Of a stretch of 64,000 bases of DNA, positions 8,777-20,320 are shown in pieces. The position numbers were made by a program, and so were the translations under genes. This DNA is from Haemaphysalis longicornis (taxonomy: Eukaryota; Arthropoda; Arachnida; Ixodida; Ixodidae). The notes under the pieces were generated by a model. It made no database searches. It worked only from the letters and a program-made list of their open reading frames with translations, and was not told where the DNA came from. The DNA is taken from assembly GCA_013339765.2 (NCBI GenBank), contig CM023457.1, positions 56,755,745-56,819,744 of the forward strand, read 5' to 3'. Position 1 is the stretch's first letter. Every line of letters starts with the position of its first letter.

Positions 8777-10415
8777 CTAACAGCCCGGCCGAAAATCCCC
8801 GAAGGGTACGGCGAACGATACCAAGTTCCCGGAGTGGAGGTTATATAGGCGTTGCCGTCTATCAAGAGGAGAACACCTGCTAAGTTGTGAAGCTGTGTTA
8901 AGCCTTGTTGCTTTTTTCGGAACACGAACACCGATTGCTGCAAGCAGTTCCGGGCATGAAATTGTACCATGGAGCAGTTTGCATAAGAAAAGAAGGTCTG
9001 AACGGGTTCGCCGGTAACCTAAAGAGACAGTCATTGGGAGAGGCTCAGAAAGAAAACGATGCGTAAATATTGATAAAAATTTTGGTCTGTACAAGCTGTA
9101 AACGTTGATAATTAGATATGCAGGTTCCATTCCAAATGACAGAGGCATATTCAAGTTGAGAAATACAAAGTGCCACAAAAAGTTTTAGGAATGAATGAGG
9201 AGACTGGAAGTCTCGTGAAAACCTGCATACAGCACCAAGCAAGCGGAGCGATCGACCAGTCAGTTGAGTGAAATGAGGCGAGAAAGTTAATTAAGGCGCT
9301 GTCGAAGAGCAGTCCGAGGTATTTGATCTCGTCGACTCTAGACAGAAAACCGTCATCAATACTGTAGCGAAAGAAAATGGGTTGGTTTTTCGGGTATAAG
9401 ACATGAGCTTTGTTTTCGCCGGATTAATATTTAGTCTGTTATCTGACCACCAGTTAGCAAAGGAGAATATATCTTGCTGCAGCTCATCACAGTCGTGGAT
9501 GGACTTTATACGTCTGAATATTTTGATGTCGCAATTAAAAATTGAATTTGACGTCTGAATTTGACGTCGCAATTAAAAAAAGTCTTCTTTGAAAGAAGAC
9601 TTTTTTAATTGTGACGGACACATCATTCACAAAAATGGGGAACAAGAGAGGGCCCAACAAGGAGCCTTGGGGCACACCGCTTGTTGATCTATACATAGAG
9701 GACGTCTGCCCATTAACGCTAACGAAACTGAACCGATTACTTAGATAGCTACGCAGCAATGCCACGAGTGATGTATCAATGCCCGACTGCAACTTATCAA
9801 GTAACAACGCGTGGCAGACAACAGTCAAATGCTTTGCTCAGGTCACACTAGACAACGTCCAACTGGCTTCGCCCGGAAAGTGTAGCGGAGGCCTGCTCCA
9901 TGAAGCAGGCAAGATTTGTTGCTGTCGACCTTCCTGACATAAAACCATGCTGTTTACTTGTAAGAAACTGCTGTAGAGAACTTCACAATACCTTGTGCAG
10001 CGGTGCCTCAAAAAGCTTGGAGGCAGCACAAAGGAGAGAAACTGCTCTATAGTTTTTTGACATCAGATTTGGTGCCTGACTTGAAAATGGGGCGCACTCG
10101 AGAAATTTTCCACTTATGAGGAAATGTGTTTGTTTTAGGCAGTGAGTGAATATCGCAGTTAAAACAGGAACAAAAATGCTGCTGGATGTTTTTAAAATAG
10201 CGGGAGGTATTCCGTCAGGGCCACACGACAGTGACGGTTTCATGCGCCTTAGACTCTAAAGCACCAACTGCTCGTCCAATTGTACTAACCTAGAACCCTG
10301 CACCTTGTTTACATTACGTTTATTTCACTGTCATCGCGCTGGCCATATGTAGTACTAAATTGCTGCGCAAAATGGTTGGCAACATCACGAACTTCTTCCC
10401 CAGAGGAATCAACAA
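8777..10415 (-). pseudogene. Reverse transcriptase pseudogene, LINE copy A
   Basis: Readable in order are SCGPDGIPPAILK (10,200), KNYRAVSLLCAASKLFE (10,050), and after a frameshift GRQQQ and ACFMEQ remnants. YLSNRFSFVSVNG with STSGVPQGSLLGPLLF follows at 9,650-9,770. After the lost catalytic site come DNRLNINPAKTKLMS (9,430), YASVIWNG (9,130) and RRTRSDLLFLCKLLHG (8,970). The YxDD box that should follow FVNDVSVTIKK is absent. In its place is a near-perfect inverted repeat at 9,570-9,611. The enzyme cannot be functional. Confidence 0.85.
9570..9611. repeat. 42-nt near-perfect palindrome inside LINE copy A RT
   Basis: CAATTAAAAAAAGTCTTC and its reverse complement meet almost head to head, with one base difference in the A-run length. 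A direct repeat of GTCGCAATTAAAA sits just beside it (from about 9,528 and from about 9,566). The block replaces the RT catalytic motif. Confidence 0.9.
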
Positions 10416-10420
10416 GACTC

Positions 10421-10555
<135 letters not shown>

Positions 10556-10888
10556 CTGTTTATTTACGTGCCCAGGAACAGCCAAAGGCCTGAGTGCTGG
10601 CGCACGGATAGTTACATAAAACAAAATACAAGAAACATATTGCAAGAAACAAACAAGCGACAAGACACACACAAATTGAAGTAGTGAAAATTCCATAAAT
10701 AAAACACAGGCGGATCCTGGGTACGCGCAAAAAAAAAAGATGCTTTTGTGGCTCTGCTTGTTGTAGAGACCACACAAAAAGCAGAGCAACAAAGTTTGTC
10801 AGAAAAACGACACAAACAATGACAAGAGTATAGAAACAAATGATAACACCAACAAATCACAGTAAACAGTTTCAAAAATAGGCAACTG

Positions 10889-11218
10889 TCAGTTGGTTAA
10901 ACAGAACCGCGGAGAAACTAATTCCAGCAATGGAAAAAGAAAAAGAAAAGAAAAAAATGAACGACTAGAGACATCATAGATGTTTACCATCCTGTATTCG
11001 TCAAGGCGTTCAAAGAAGCAGTTGTAAGAATTCTGTATTCGGCACACAGGAGAATGATTCGAGTTGCGCGCAGCGGTCAAGAACGGGCGATGCGACCTGG
11101 TGGGCCATTGCGGAACACTAAACTCTAAACGGTTAAGTAGGGCTGCGCAAGAAAGGTCTCCATGAACAATTTTCTGAAAGAATAAAAGATCTGCACGCAT
11201 ACGTCTGCAGTTCAACAA
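10889..11218 (-). pseudogene. C-terminal region of LINE copy B
   Basis: The frame reads CRRMRADLLFFQKIVHGDLSC and VPQWPTRSHRPFLTAARN. It is homologous to RRTRSDLLFLCKLLHGTISC of copy A. This conserved tail beyond the thumb is usual in the family. It ends in a stop before the 3' UTR. Confidence 0.75.
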
Positions 11219-11229
11219 AGGTTGGAAGG

Positions 11230-13123
11230 AACTGTGGGTAATTCAGAATCAGGACCCGGACTGTGAATGTGAATGACGGTGCTTAAATATGGATAAAAAC
11301 TTCCTCTGCACACGTTCTATTAAATCACTACTAGATTTGGAGATGCCATTCCAGGCAACAGAAGCATATTGTAACTGAGGGATAGATATTGTATTATACA
11401 GGATTAGAAATGGATCGGGAGAAGAGAATTCCTTTGAAATTCGGCAAACATTTCCAAGACTACGTAGCGCTCGCCGGGCGGTTAACCTAATATAAGATGA
11501 AAAAGAGAGGGTACTGTCGAAAAGCACCCCGAGGTCCTAATCTCCTCAACCCTTTGCAGAGGAGCTCCCTCAATGCTGTAGGAAAACAGCAGACGATGGG
11601 TTTTCCGGCTGCACGTGATAACCTTTGTTTTAACAGGGTTCAAAATCAGACAGTTTTTGCTGCACCAGCCCGATAATTCCGACACATCACTTTGCAGGGC
11701 ACGGCAATCCTGAACACCGCTAATGTGCCTAAATAGTTTGACATCTTCAGCATAGAGAAGAAATAAAGATTTTGTTAAGACTGTTGACACATCGTTGAGA
11801 AATATAGAAAACAACAGTGGACCCAGCACGGAACCTTGAGGTACGCCACTTGTTGCAGTGAAAACACCAGACATTTTGTTGTTTACATCTATGTAAACTG
11901 ACCGGTCAAGGAGATAGTAGGACAACAGAGGGCTGCGTCTACACCGGGCGCAGTGAACTTGTTAATTATTATTTGATGGTTAACCACGTCAAACGCCTTA
12001 CTGCGGTCAAAATGAATGACATCCAACTGGCCGTTTTCACAAACTGCAGCCGAAGCCTGTGTCATAAAGCTGGCAAGATTTCTAACCGTCGATCGACCCG
12101 AGAAAAAACCGTGCTGATTAGGTATCAGAACGTTCTTGACGCATGCCGCAAGAACTTTGTGCAGAGCTGACTCAAACAGTTTTGAGGCAACACAAAGGAG
12201 TGAGATGGGGTGATAGTTATAACGGCTGACTTATCACCAGACTTGAATATAGGAAAAATTCGAGCGATCTTTCATGCACGAGGAAATCTGCCGTAAAGTA
12301 AACAACTATTATAAGTGGAAATTAAACAGGCACAATAAAATGTTGCCGTAAGCCTTCATGAAGGCTGCAGGAATTCCATCTGCACCACAGGAAAATGATG
12401 GTTTCATCCGTTTAAGGCTATCATTGACAAGTTTTTCATCGAACATGGGTGTATTAAAATTAGACATTCTATTGAATGATAGGCGTTCATCGTTAGCATC
12501 AGGCAGTGGAAAGACAGAGTGAAAGTACTGAGCAAAGCTGGTGGCAACATCCTCAACGTGCTCACCATCGGAATTAAGCAGGCTAATGCGTTCTTTAAAT
12601 GCCTTAGACCGGGCGCGTGCATACCTCCAGAAGTCAGCATGTTTCTGAGATGCAGCAGCCTTCAAGGACTCTATTTACAACTGGTGGTAACGCCGGTAGA
12701 GGCTTTTACAAAGTGAGCGATACCGACTAAACTCAGCTTTCCACTTGTCAAGCCAAGAACGCTTCGCCTTTTTGTGGGCGCTGCCCTTAAGTTTAAGCGA
12801 ACTGCGAAGTTCTTTGGAGAACCAGTGGGAAATTTGGAATGAACAGGCTTCTAAAGAGGGATGTACTTTGCAACACCACTCCTGACAATTGAGGTAAAAC
12901 GTCGAACCCGTTCATCAACATCACTGACATCAAAAACACTTGACCATTCAGCGGATGAATAAAAGTGATACAGCCCAGCATAATCTCCACGTTTGAATGC
13001 ATATCTCGGGAGTTCACAATCGTCAACACCGCCATCGCGATGCTCGGCAGTGACCGAGACAGAGACAATAAGATGGGGGTGAAACTTGTCAAGGTGTGCA
13101 AGAGAAATATCAGAGGCACACAA
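11230..13123 (-). pseudogene. Linker and reverse transcriptase, LINE copy B
   Basis: A linker (YAFKRGDYAGLYHFYSSAEW; FTSIVRSGVAKYIPL) precedes ASQKHADFWRYARARSKAF and the RT start SCGADGIPAAFMKAYG. Next, with few disruptions, come HGFFSGRSTVRNLASFMTQ, DRSKAFDVVNHQ (12,000) and ATSGVPQGSVLGPLLFSIF (11,830-11,890). The catalytic box reads LLYAEDVKLFRH, so the first Asp of YADD is Glu. CLILNPVKTKVITCSRK and ISIPQLQYASVAWNG follow. The charge-conserving but normally disabling D-to-E change and the frameshifts mark it as inactive. Confidence 0.85.
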
Positions 13124-13139
13124 GTACGTTTTTTAAGTT

Positions 13140-13465
13140 TGGGAAGCACACATCTAGAACATTACCGCAAAAGTTTTCTACGCGGCAAAACTGCTTCATG
13201 GAGGTGAACGATTGAAAATCTAATAACATGCTGCATTTCTGCGCTGCATAACGGTTTTTTTGTTCAAAGGAAGGACTGTTCCAGCGAATACCTAGGGTGT
13301 TGAAGTCCCCATTTATAATGAGCTTATGGTTGGAGTGTACATTTGAGACATTTTCTATAGATGTGAGTGTTCAATTAAATTCAGAAGGTAATACATCCGG
13401 GGATATATAGAATGCATTGATGAGTAGCTTCTCGCCCCTCGTAAGGCCTACCTCAAGCCAGACTA
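13140..13465 (-). pseudogene. C-terminal part of the LINE endonuclease, copy B
   Basis: The minus strand reads INAFYISPDVLPSEFN, then after a gap LIINGDFNTLGIRWNSPSF and NVLDVCFPNLKN. GDFN is the conserved acidic/Asn motif of apurinic-type LINE endonucleases, which nick the genomic target to start insertion. The N-terminal half with the other active-site residues is not present: the sequence breaks at the trinucleotide repeat. Confidence 0.75.
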
Positions 13466-13471
13466 CTACTC

Positions 13472-13510
<39 letters not shown>

Positions 13511-13532
13511 ATAATAATAATAATAATAATAA
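13462..13532. repeat. (ACT)n(AAT)n microsatellite
   Basis: About sixteen ACT units change into eight AAT units. The array interrupts or borders the endonuclease of LINE copy B. Confidence 0.95.
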
Positions 13533-14879
13533 CCAGAAAACGAAGAAGGAAAAGAACAATACCCTTATTACGGAGAACAGAAAGCTGTACAAAGTCACAG
13601 GCCTGCCAATGCCACAGTAGCCTTGAAAGGCAGCGCCTGGCAGGCAGCGGAAATCCGTGCACATAGCCGAACATGAAACAGCACCATAATCGTCTAGTCA
13701 AGACGGCACAATATAATCGCGAGTGAGAAAAGAAAAACAGGGTAAATCGCAAAGCCGTTACAGGCTGCACTGTGCCACAGGGTGACGGGAAACATAACAG
13801 ACAGGCGAGCAGTCAGGCAACTTCAGAACAAAACGCACGTTGGCGATGTTTCAGTTTACAACTATTGTTCACTTCAAATACACTGAGTGGCAATTTATTG
13901 AAGGACGACGGGAACATAGTAAGCGCCGCATTCTTTGACCATACCTTGCAAGAAACCGTGGTATCCGATACAGATCTCTTGGTCTAAGAAGCCCGCAATC
14001 GTTTTTCAACGCGTGCACTTTTGGCCCGCCGGATATACAAAGTCCAGAAAGATGTTCACCCAACTTAGCTGTAAAACACCGCATTTCCTGCACACATTTT
14101 TTTTTATTTTTATAACGCTGTATACAGAAACTATTTTTTTTTTTAATTCAGCGCTGAGTTGGCCATCAAGACTATGCACAGTGGTTTTGACCCGCATCTC
14201 TCGAGAAGGTATGCTACGTACAATGTCTTCAGCATGAAAAGTTGTTTTCATCTCCATAAATTAAAGGATTTTATCGAAGAATTATCCACTGGCTTGCAAG
14301 CCCTGACGAGGAATGTCTGGGCTTTCGGACGAAAAAAACAAGCTTGTACCATGGGAAAGATACCGAAAATATAGCTGTTTTACATTTGCATTGTTATCGA
14401 AGTCGTTGCACAACATATGAGGTCTCTAGAAATGAAGCGATACTAGATAAAACTGCCAGGACTCGCCTCCTGGCGCCCCCTCAGCTTTTGTTTAAGCTAA
14501 CCCTGAAAGAGGTACGCGGTACCATAAAATTTGTTTGTCTGCGTCGTAAGTAATGCTTCGATTGACGATATCACCACTGCTCAGTGCTCTTTGAGACACT
14601 CCGTGTTTTTACAATGTGGCACGAAGGCCCAACTAGGACATAACTTACAAAGGAAATACTGCAGCAAGAAAAGATAAGAAAAAAAAGACCTGGGAGCAAG
14701 TATTGATCATTTAACTACAATGCCCTCTCCCCGGGTATGTCGCGGCATACAGAGGCGTTGTTGCGGTAGAGCCTGTATCCCCAACCGCTGACTGTGAACA
14801 TCGTTGGTGGTCTTTGTTTTCTCGGGCAGCAAGAATACCATGTAGGATTCCTTATCTTCCTTAAGACGTATATTTTCTA
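13533..14879. other. No recognised feature
   Basis: Sequence upstream (minus sense) of the LINE may hold decayed LINE material, but I could not identify a motif. There are no shared repeats. Confidence 0.4.
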
Positions 14880-15095
14880 TATCTCTTTCCTTTCCCAAGC
14901 TCCGCTCGAAGCCGTTTCGATACGCAGCACGTCGTCCGTTGTGGGCGCCCCTGAAAGCGTCGACACTGGGCACTGCGCTCGGGTCATTGCCATTACCAGT
15001 GAGGGCAGAATTACTCTTTGTGCTGCGACATTTACGACGCAGCAATGGATGGTCGTTTCGAGTTTTATGGCGGACTTTAGAAAACGCTCCGCGAG
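14880..15095 (+). repeat. Dispersed 215-bp repeat Q, copy 1
   Basis: The stretch matches 54,716-54,935 in the same orientation, with shared blocks such as TGGGCG(C/T)CCCT, TTACGA(C/T)GCAGC and GTTTTATGGCG. The 215-residue minus-strand frame across it (14,877-15,524) is matched only weakly by the other copy, and nothing in it resembles a domain. I treat it as non-coding. Confidence 0.65.
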
Positions 15096-15783
15096 AACGG
15101 CCTCGGTAGCAACGAAGAAGAGAGAAAACTCAGGGCGCAGGGGCATGGATAAAGTCGGGGTTGTGGTCTTCATTAAGATACAAGGAACACATTGACGTGG
15201 CGTGTCCAGGTGCAGTAAAGTGGCACTACAGAGTTCCTCCTTATTCACTTGGAGGGCACGGGAAGAGAAGAAAATGTCAAGAGAGGTTTCAAACAGGAGA
15301 CACAGAGCGCATAACAAGCGAAGTTGCCTCATTTTCTGTTTTTTGCTAGTAATGAAAACTTGCGGTGCTTGGGGCTGGGGGAGGGTAAAAAGATTCAAAG
15401 AAAAAGACAAAATGCCGAACAGAAGAGCGATGCAATGGCAGAATTGCTCGGCGTTTCCAAAAAACAAACGAAAGAAAATGTAACCCTTCGCCTGGCAGAG
15501 TTTTTGGTCCCGCACTCTGTACAAATCTCATGGTTCAGCATTTCTCCAATGCACTCGATTGACCAATACATGCGCCGAATAATAAAATTTCGGCGAATGA
15601 TGGCGTCCAGCACACGATTTGTTTTTAAAGTTTGGTAAGCGCTGTGGCGTCGCACAATGGAGGAATAACGCTCTTCTGCACTGAGCAGGGCCGCGGCACA
15701 GGTTCCCTTTTTAATGAAATGGTATGAGCGTTGTTGTCGTCCCTCGCGACTTTAACTAGTAGCACAGATTAGTCGCTCGAGTG
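15096..15783. other. No recognised feature
   Basis: AT-rich to mixed sequence without repeats or domains that I can name. Confidence 0.4.
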
Positions 15784-15798
15784 CATTACGGGAAATCT

Positions 15799-16037
15799 TT
15801 TATTTGATTGTGGGGTTTTACGCGCCGACGCTACACAGGCGATGAGGAGCGCCGTAGTGCAAGGCTCCGGATTAATTATGACCACCTGGGGATCTTTAAC
15901 GGCCGCCTAAATCTCGAACACAACGGCGTTGTCGCTTTTCGGCTCCATCAGAAAAGCGGCCGCCACGGCCGGGAATCGAACCCGCGACCTTGGGCTCAGC
16001 CGCTCAAGGCCTTAGCCACTGTGCCACCGCGGCGGGT
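15799..16037 (-). mobile_element. Ruka-like tRNA-derived SINE, full length
   Basis: The minus strand starts with the tRNA-like head (GGTGGCACAGTGGCTAAGG for the A box; GGTTCGATTCCCGGC-type B box) and runs through the CCGCTTTTCTGATGGA body to a GATTG-adjacent tail. It is flanked by 15-bp target duplications with two differences (CATTACGGGAAATCT at 15,784; CATTAAGGGGAATCT at 16,038). Pol III transcribed, and mobilised by a LINE in trans. Confidence 0.9.
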
Positions 16038-16052
16038 CATTAAGGGGAATCT

Positions 16053-16610
16053 GAATTACGGGATCGCAAAGAGTATACTTCAACGTATACTCCAACGTTC
16101 CAGTATACTTGCCCACTACAACATGTGTGCATCTACTTTATTTATCTTTGATTTGCTGTATTCTATATCCGCTGCAAATACTTCGACAAAGAGACGGGTC
16201 ACGCTTCACCCGACGGCTTTTTCTCAGAATTAAATCTCCTAGTGGCTGGCATGCGCCTGTTATATTCCCGTGCTGTTACGTGCACTTGCCACGTGGCACG
16301 CACTGGGGTAACATCTTTTCCGCCGCTGGCGACGTGCTGAGGTTGCGCAGTGGCCACACACTCATCTTCTACTTTGGATACCAGGGTTTTATTGTTGTAC
16401 GGACCCGAATGGTTTTATTGACCTCTTACAGGGGTAACGTATAACAACGCTGTTTTTAAGTTCAGAGCACGTTATGGGCTCGCTCTGTCGTCGTAGCTCG
16501 CTAAAGGTCGATGCGACTGCCGGAATCAGGCGGCGCAGCGAGATAACGGACCCAAGTAGGCCTGATGAACCATCGTCAGAAGTCACGCTGAGGCTTCGAA
16601 AACCACGTTG
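16053..16610. other. No gene; short palindrome
   Basis: AGTATAC (16,072-16,078) faces GTATACT (16,085-16,091), with a third GTATAC-like copy near 16,102. Nothing else is recognised. Confidence 0.5.
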
Positions 16611-17085
16611 AATAATGATGATGGTTGGATGTTTATGGCGCAAGGCCAACTAGGGCAAAGAGCGCCAAAACAGTCTAGGATGAAGGATGTAAACGTAAAC
16701 TCTAAAATCGTTCAGCAAAACCAAAAGTAAAATCAGTAAAAGACAATGAGTAGGGCTGGTATAAAAGGCCAGGTTGTGATGGTGCGTGGCATGAAATGAG
16801 GTTTTAAAAAAATACGCGTGATAGGAAATGAGGTGTAAAACTTGATGTCGTTAAGAAACTTCAAGGTGCGTTTTAGAGGAATCATGGGATCATCCGCTAA
16901 AAACAATGCTGGGTGTAGTGGAATGTGCTGTCTGTAGAGGTCGGCGAAGTGTTTGTGTCGTGTTGTGTGGAGTGCTTTGCATTGAAGTAGCACATGGATC
17001 ACGGATGGATCACGCTGTTTTAATAGCCATAACAGTTCGAACCTCGTGAAGCGCTGGCCTCTTGTCATACATCGTCCCATGTTTA
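16611..17085 (-). mobile_element. I-group LINE copy 2, 3' end only
   Basis: The last 100 bases match copy 1 (GATGATGGTTGGATG, GGCGCAAGGCCAACT, AAAGAGCGCC). An open minus-strand frame (16,733-17,080) carries PSVIHVLLQCKALHTTRHKH and HPALFLADDPM, the region beyond RNase H that is also present in copy 1. It is a strongly 5'-truncated insertion. Confidence 0.8.
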
Positions 17086-17489
17086 GCGCAAAGAAAACTG
17101 CAGGTACATTTCAGGCAAAATCGTGTGATATAACCGGCAGCCCAAGTTCATTAAATTTTTCAGTACATGAAAAAGCGGCAGTGCAAGAAAAGAAATGGCA
17201 TGCTCGAAATGCAGCTGAAAGGCTCCAGCCGTGAAAAAAAATTACGCGTTCGAAATGGCGCAAAGCAGCTCCAGCATATGAAATCAAGGCAAGCACGAAA
17301 AGAACAGAACTCACCGCTGGCGCAGTTTCAGGCAGGGGCGCACGAGCACTGCGAAGGCGGGAAATTCGAAATGCATTGGACGGCAGCAGTGAGCGGCTAA
17401 CGGCGCTGCAGCCCATTATGGCGAATCACTGCTCTGCACTTCCGAGAGCTTTCAGTATTGAGTGGACGCGTACGTCTTTAATTTTTCCC
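17086..17489. other. Imperfect 45-bp tandem repeat, otherwise nothing
   Basis: Around 17,185-17,275 a GAAAAGAAAT...CTCGAAATG...CTCCAGC unit appears twice with many differences. No gene was seen. Confidence 0.4.
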
Positions 17490-19755
17490 TAAAAAGGGCG
17501 CTTAAAGCTTTCGACTTGAGAATGCGATCATGTGTACACGGTCGGTCCCTTTGTCTTTCCAACAGCTTGCTTCTCTTGCAGGCTTTCGATATAAAATACA
17601 GGAACATTTCGGGGGTAAGAGGTTCTGGGTTCGCATGCAGAGAAAACAAGAACACCGGCCTCACCCGTACAACGCCAAAAGCAAGAAAACGCTACGTGGA
17701 AGAGTGTCCTTACGAATTAACATTGAAAGACACCACATAAAATTGATTATGATACGCTTTTCCCTTACACAAACATAGATAATCCTACAAAGATAAGAAA
17801 CAAACATACCAAAATATTCAACATTGACAAACGCGGATGGAATGAATGGCTGCTGTGCCAATATGGCGGGTGAGATGATGGGCCAGCATAATTTACCTTG
17901 GGGTGTCACAAAGGAACGTGCGGGTCTTCGAGGTTTTCCTGAATCGATATCGTGGGCGGCTACAAAGGGTGGTCGTTTTTCGTATTTCCCCAGTGCCGGT
18001 GCTTGGCCGACATTTTGTGAAACCATCGCCATTGTAGTTGGTCCCCTTTATCTCTTTTCTGGTACCTCGCACGGAAATTGTCCTGCAGGGTTTTCTCCCA
18101 CAAGGGCTCAATGCACCCGCGCAATCGGGCCATTGTGGCCTGAATTCGGTAGCCAGAGGAAAAGCAGCGGTTTCCAAATCGCTCAGTAGCAAAAAGGGGT
18201 TACGTGCGGGGGAAATGCGGAAATCTACAAGGACATGGAAGCAGAGGAAGAGGCATTAGAAAACCTTCTCCCCGAAAAGCACTGTTGATGTTTGCGTCAC
18301 GCGCGCCTTTGGCCATGCATATACTGGAATGTTTTTCTGTGCTTAACATTAAAAGAAGCACACAAAAAATAAAGTGCAGATAATGCCTTGTTACTGTTGC
18401 AAGTGATTGCTGTCATGCCTTATTTGCAAACGAAATACCGTGCACGGGCGGTTTGTACCTGCTTAACCGCCTAGGTAAACGGCTCCTAACTAAATGAATT
18501 CATTATCTTAGTACTAACCAACTTGATTTTTGGTTTATAAAAGAACTGCCGCATTCTTCGCACTGCATAACCGGAAGAAATAAGCTAATTTGGAACAGCG
18601 GATGTGTACTTAACATTCAAACTACTTCCAATCATGAGAACATCCTCTCTTCGGCATCTACGAGCACCTAACAAACTAAAATATCCCCATTTACCAGAAT
18701 CTTCGAAATGAAAATAGGCACCTTAATTTACATGGCTATCACAATTCATTCTAAAATAACAACGTTGTACTGCTTCAATAGACTTACTGCTGCCTAAATA
18801 TGTACTGGTTCTCCGCTGCCCAAAATTACACTTGTTGGTTAACAAAGTAGCCGGGGTTTGGCAGTTCCGTGTAATTCTTGGAATGCTTCCAGGATACCCA
18901 AATCGACATTGTATTGATATGTTTTCTTGCGACCATAAATATATTCTTGGCCACTGCATGGCGAACATCGAATCTGGTACCTGACCCAATCACGACGCAA
19001 ATTAGCCTCGTCGTCAATCGGCAATCGCTTCTCTTCGGCTCAGTTAATCCCAGCGAGCCACAACATCCGCCGCTAATGCACTCCACCCAGTTTATTTCTT
19101 CATTGGTCCCAACAAAACAACCTATCATCGAAGAGGTAAACAACATCGGGCCAAGAGAGCGGCTGGACGCGGCGACGGTCGCTTAGTCGTCGCTGGGCAA
19201 ATCGAATACAAACGAGGTTGGTGGGAAAGACCTTTCGGGGGTTAAGGGTAAAAGAGATTATGGGCGAGAGGAAAACATGGGGGAAAGGATGGCAGGAAGG
19301 GAAAGGCAAAGGCGGCAAGCCGACATACGTAAGGCGCTAATTAATGGGCTGCCTGCTCAACGGGTCGAACGCATGGTTGGCGCGGAGGGGACGCACTGCA
19401 TTATTCAAGAGTCCCCCCGCAGCGCCACCGCCACCACGGCTCAGGCCGCGAACTGGAATCTCGTGTGCGGATGCGCTGGTTGACCTCGCGCGCCCCGATG
19501 CCCTCGCAGGGGGATTAGAGGCGGAGAAGCGCTGGATCACTCGTCTGGAGGACGAAGCGTTTGAAGATTTCAGTACGAATCGATACAGTCTACAAACCCC
19601 GGTTCGAGGTCCGTTAACCGGCCAGGCAAGAAGCCAAACAACAAGCAAATTGCGGGACCTTTAGTTGCGGATTTTATGTATATAACACCTGAAAGCTAAT
19701 GCTCAATTGCAGTTCCTCTAGAACGAGACTTGCGTTTGATAGTGATCAGAATAAA
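17490..19755 (+). repeat. 2.3-kb duplicated unit, left copy
   Basis: Co-linear similarity to 57,535-59,905 begins at GGGCGCTTAAAGC and continues through TTCTGGGTTCGCATGCAG, AAAGGAACGTGCGGGTCTT, CACGGAAATTGTCCTG, AAATCGCTCAGTAGCA and CACTGCATTATTCA. It ends near ACGAGACTTGCGTTTG. The order is kept and there are many substitutions and indels. No domain is seen in either copy and frames are not kept, so it is either a long non-autonomous repeat or an old segmental duplication. Confidence 0.75.
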
Positions 19756-20229
19756 TTAAATCGGCCCGAAGAAAACAGATTTGTGCGATATCGCAAATCG
19801 CCCGTCGCCGTGAGGTCAAGATAAAATAAGAACGCCTTGCAGAGCTGCGAATGCAAAGAGTAAAAGAATCTGGGTCTAAAAGGTCTCGCGCTCAACCAGT
19901 GTGGTCATTTATCGCTTTTTACATGGGAGGGCACAACTGCTGCTTACATTTTCCCTCTACCGAGGACATTGTTTGCTCCGCAGTTATGCCGTTGCCCGCA
20001 GTCGATGTGGCATAAATTTCAAACGCATCAGTTTGCGCGTGAGCATTAAAACACGTTGCTGTTTACCAACCTCTTCTCCGCTCTCTACCTCATGATATCA
20101 AACCTCTAGACCACTGGGAAATCCCGCTGCAGCTAAGCCTTGCCCACATGGCAGAACAAGACGCCTGCAGCCAAGGTCTCCTGGCTGACTAACACGGCAG
20201 AGAGAGCCGAAGCCCCTTACTTCTGAGCG
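19756..20229. other. No recognised feature
   Basis: No repeat or coding motif was seen. Confidence 0.4.
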
Positions 20230-20320
20230 AATGAGGTTACCACTTCTGCTGCTGTGCACTAGGATGCGAGAGCGACTCCCGGCCGCGGCGGCCGCTTTTC
20301 TGATGGAGTGGAAAAACAAT
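20230..20320 (+). mobile_element. Ruka-like SINE fragment
   Basis: TGCTGTGCACTAGG, CTCCCGGCCGCGGCGGCCGC and TTTTCTGATGGAGTGG match the middle of the tRNA-like head and the start of the SINE body. The head is diverged and the 3' half is missing, so this is an old, broken copy. Confidence 0.65.

Larger units (their letters stand above)
8370..10418 (-). mobile_element. Jockey/CR1-like LINE, copy A (decayed)
   Basis: The minus strand carries a pre-RT segment (GEEVRDVANHFAQQF) at its high-coordinate end, RT blocks, a thumb region and a 3' UTR that runs to the edge of element E1. It is homologous along its length to copy B at 10.56-13.46 kb. The high-coordinate end meets the (GATT)n tail of copy B directly, so copy A is cut off 5' of the RT there. 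Whether copy B landed in copy A or beside it cannot be decided from this sequence. Confidence 0.8.
10556..13462 (-). mobile_element. Jockey/CR1-like LINE, copy B (nearly full RT)
   Basis: From high to low coordinates the minus strand shows the end of an endonuclease, a linker, a nearly complete RT, a C-terminal region, a 3' UTR and the (GATT)n tail. Compared with copy A, this copy keeps more of the coding region. Its 5' side stops at an (ACT)n(AAT)n microsatellite at 13,462. Confidence 0.85.

Noticed and set aside
14877..15524. 215-residue minus-strand open frame
   Set aside because: It has no domain and low-complexity hydrophobic stretches. Part of it lies in repeat Q, whose second copy does not keep the frame.
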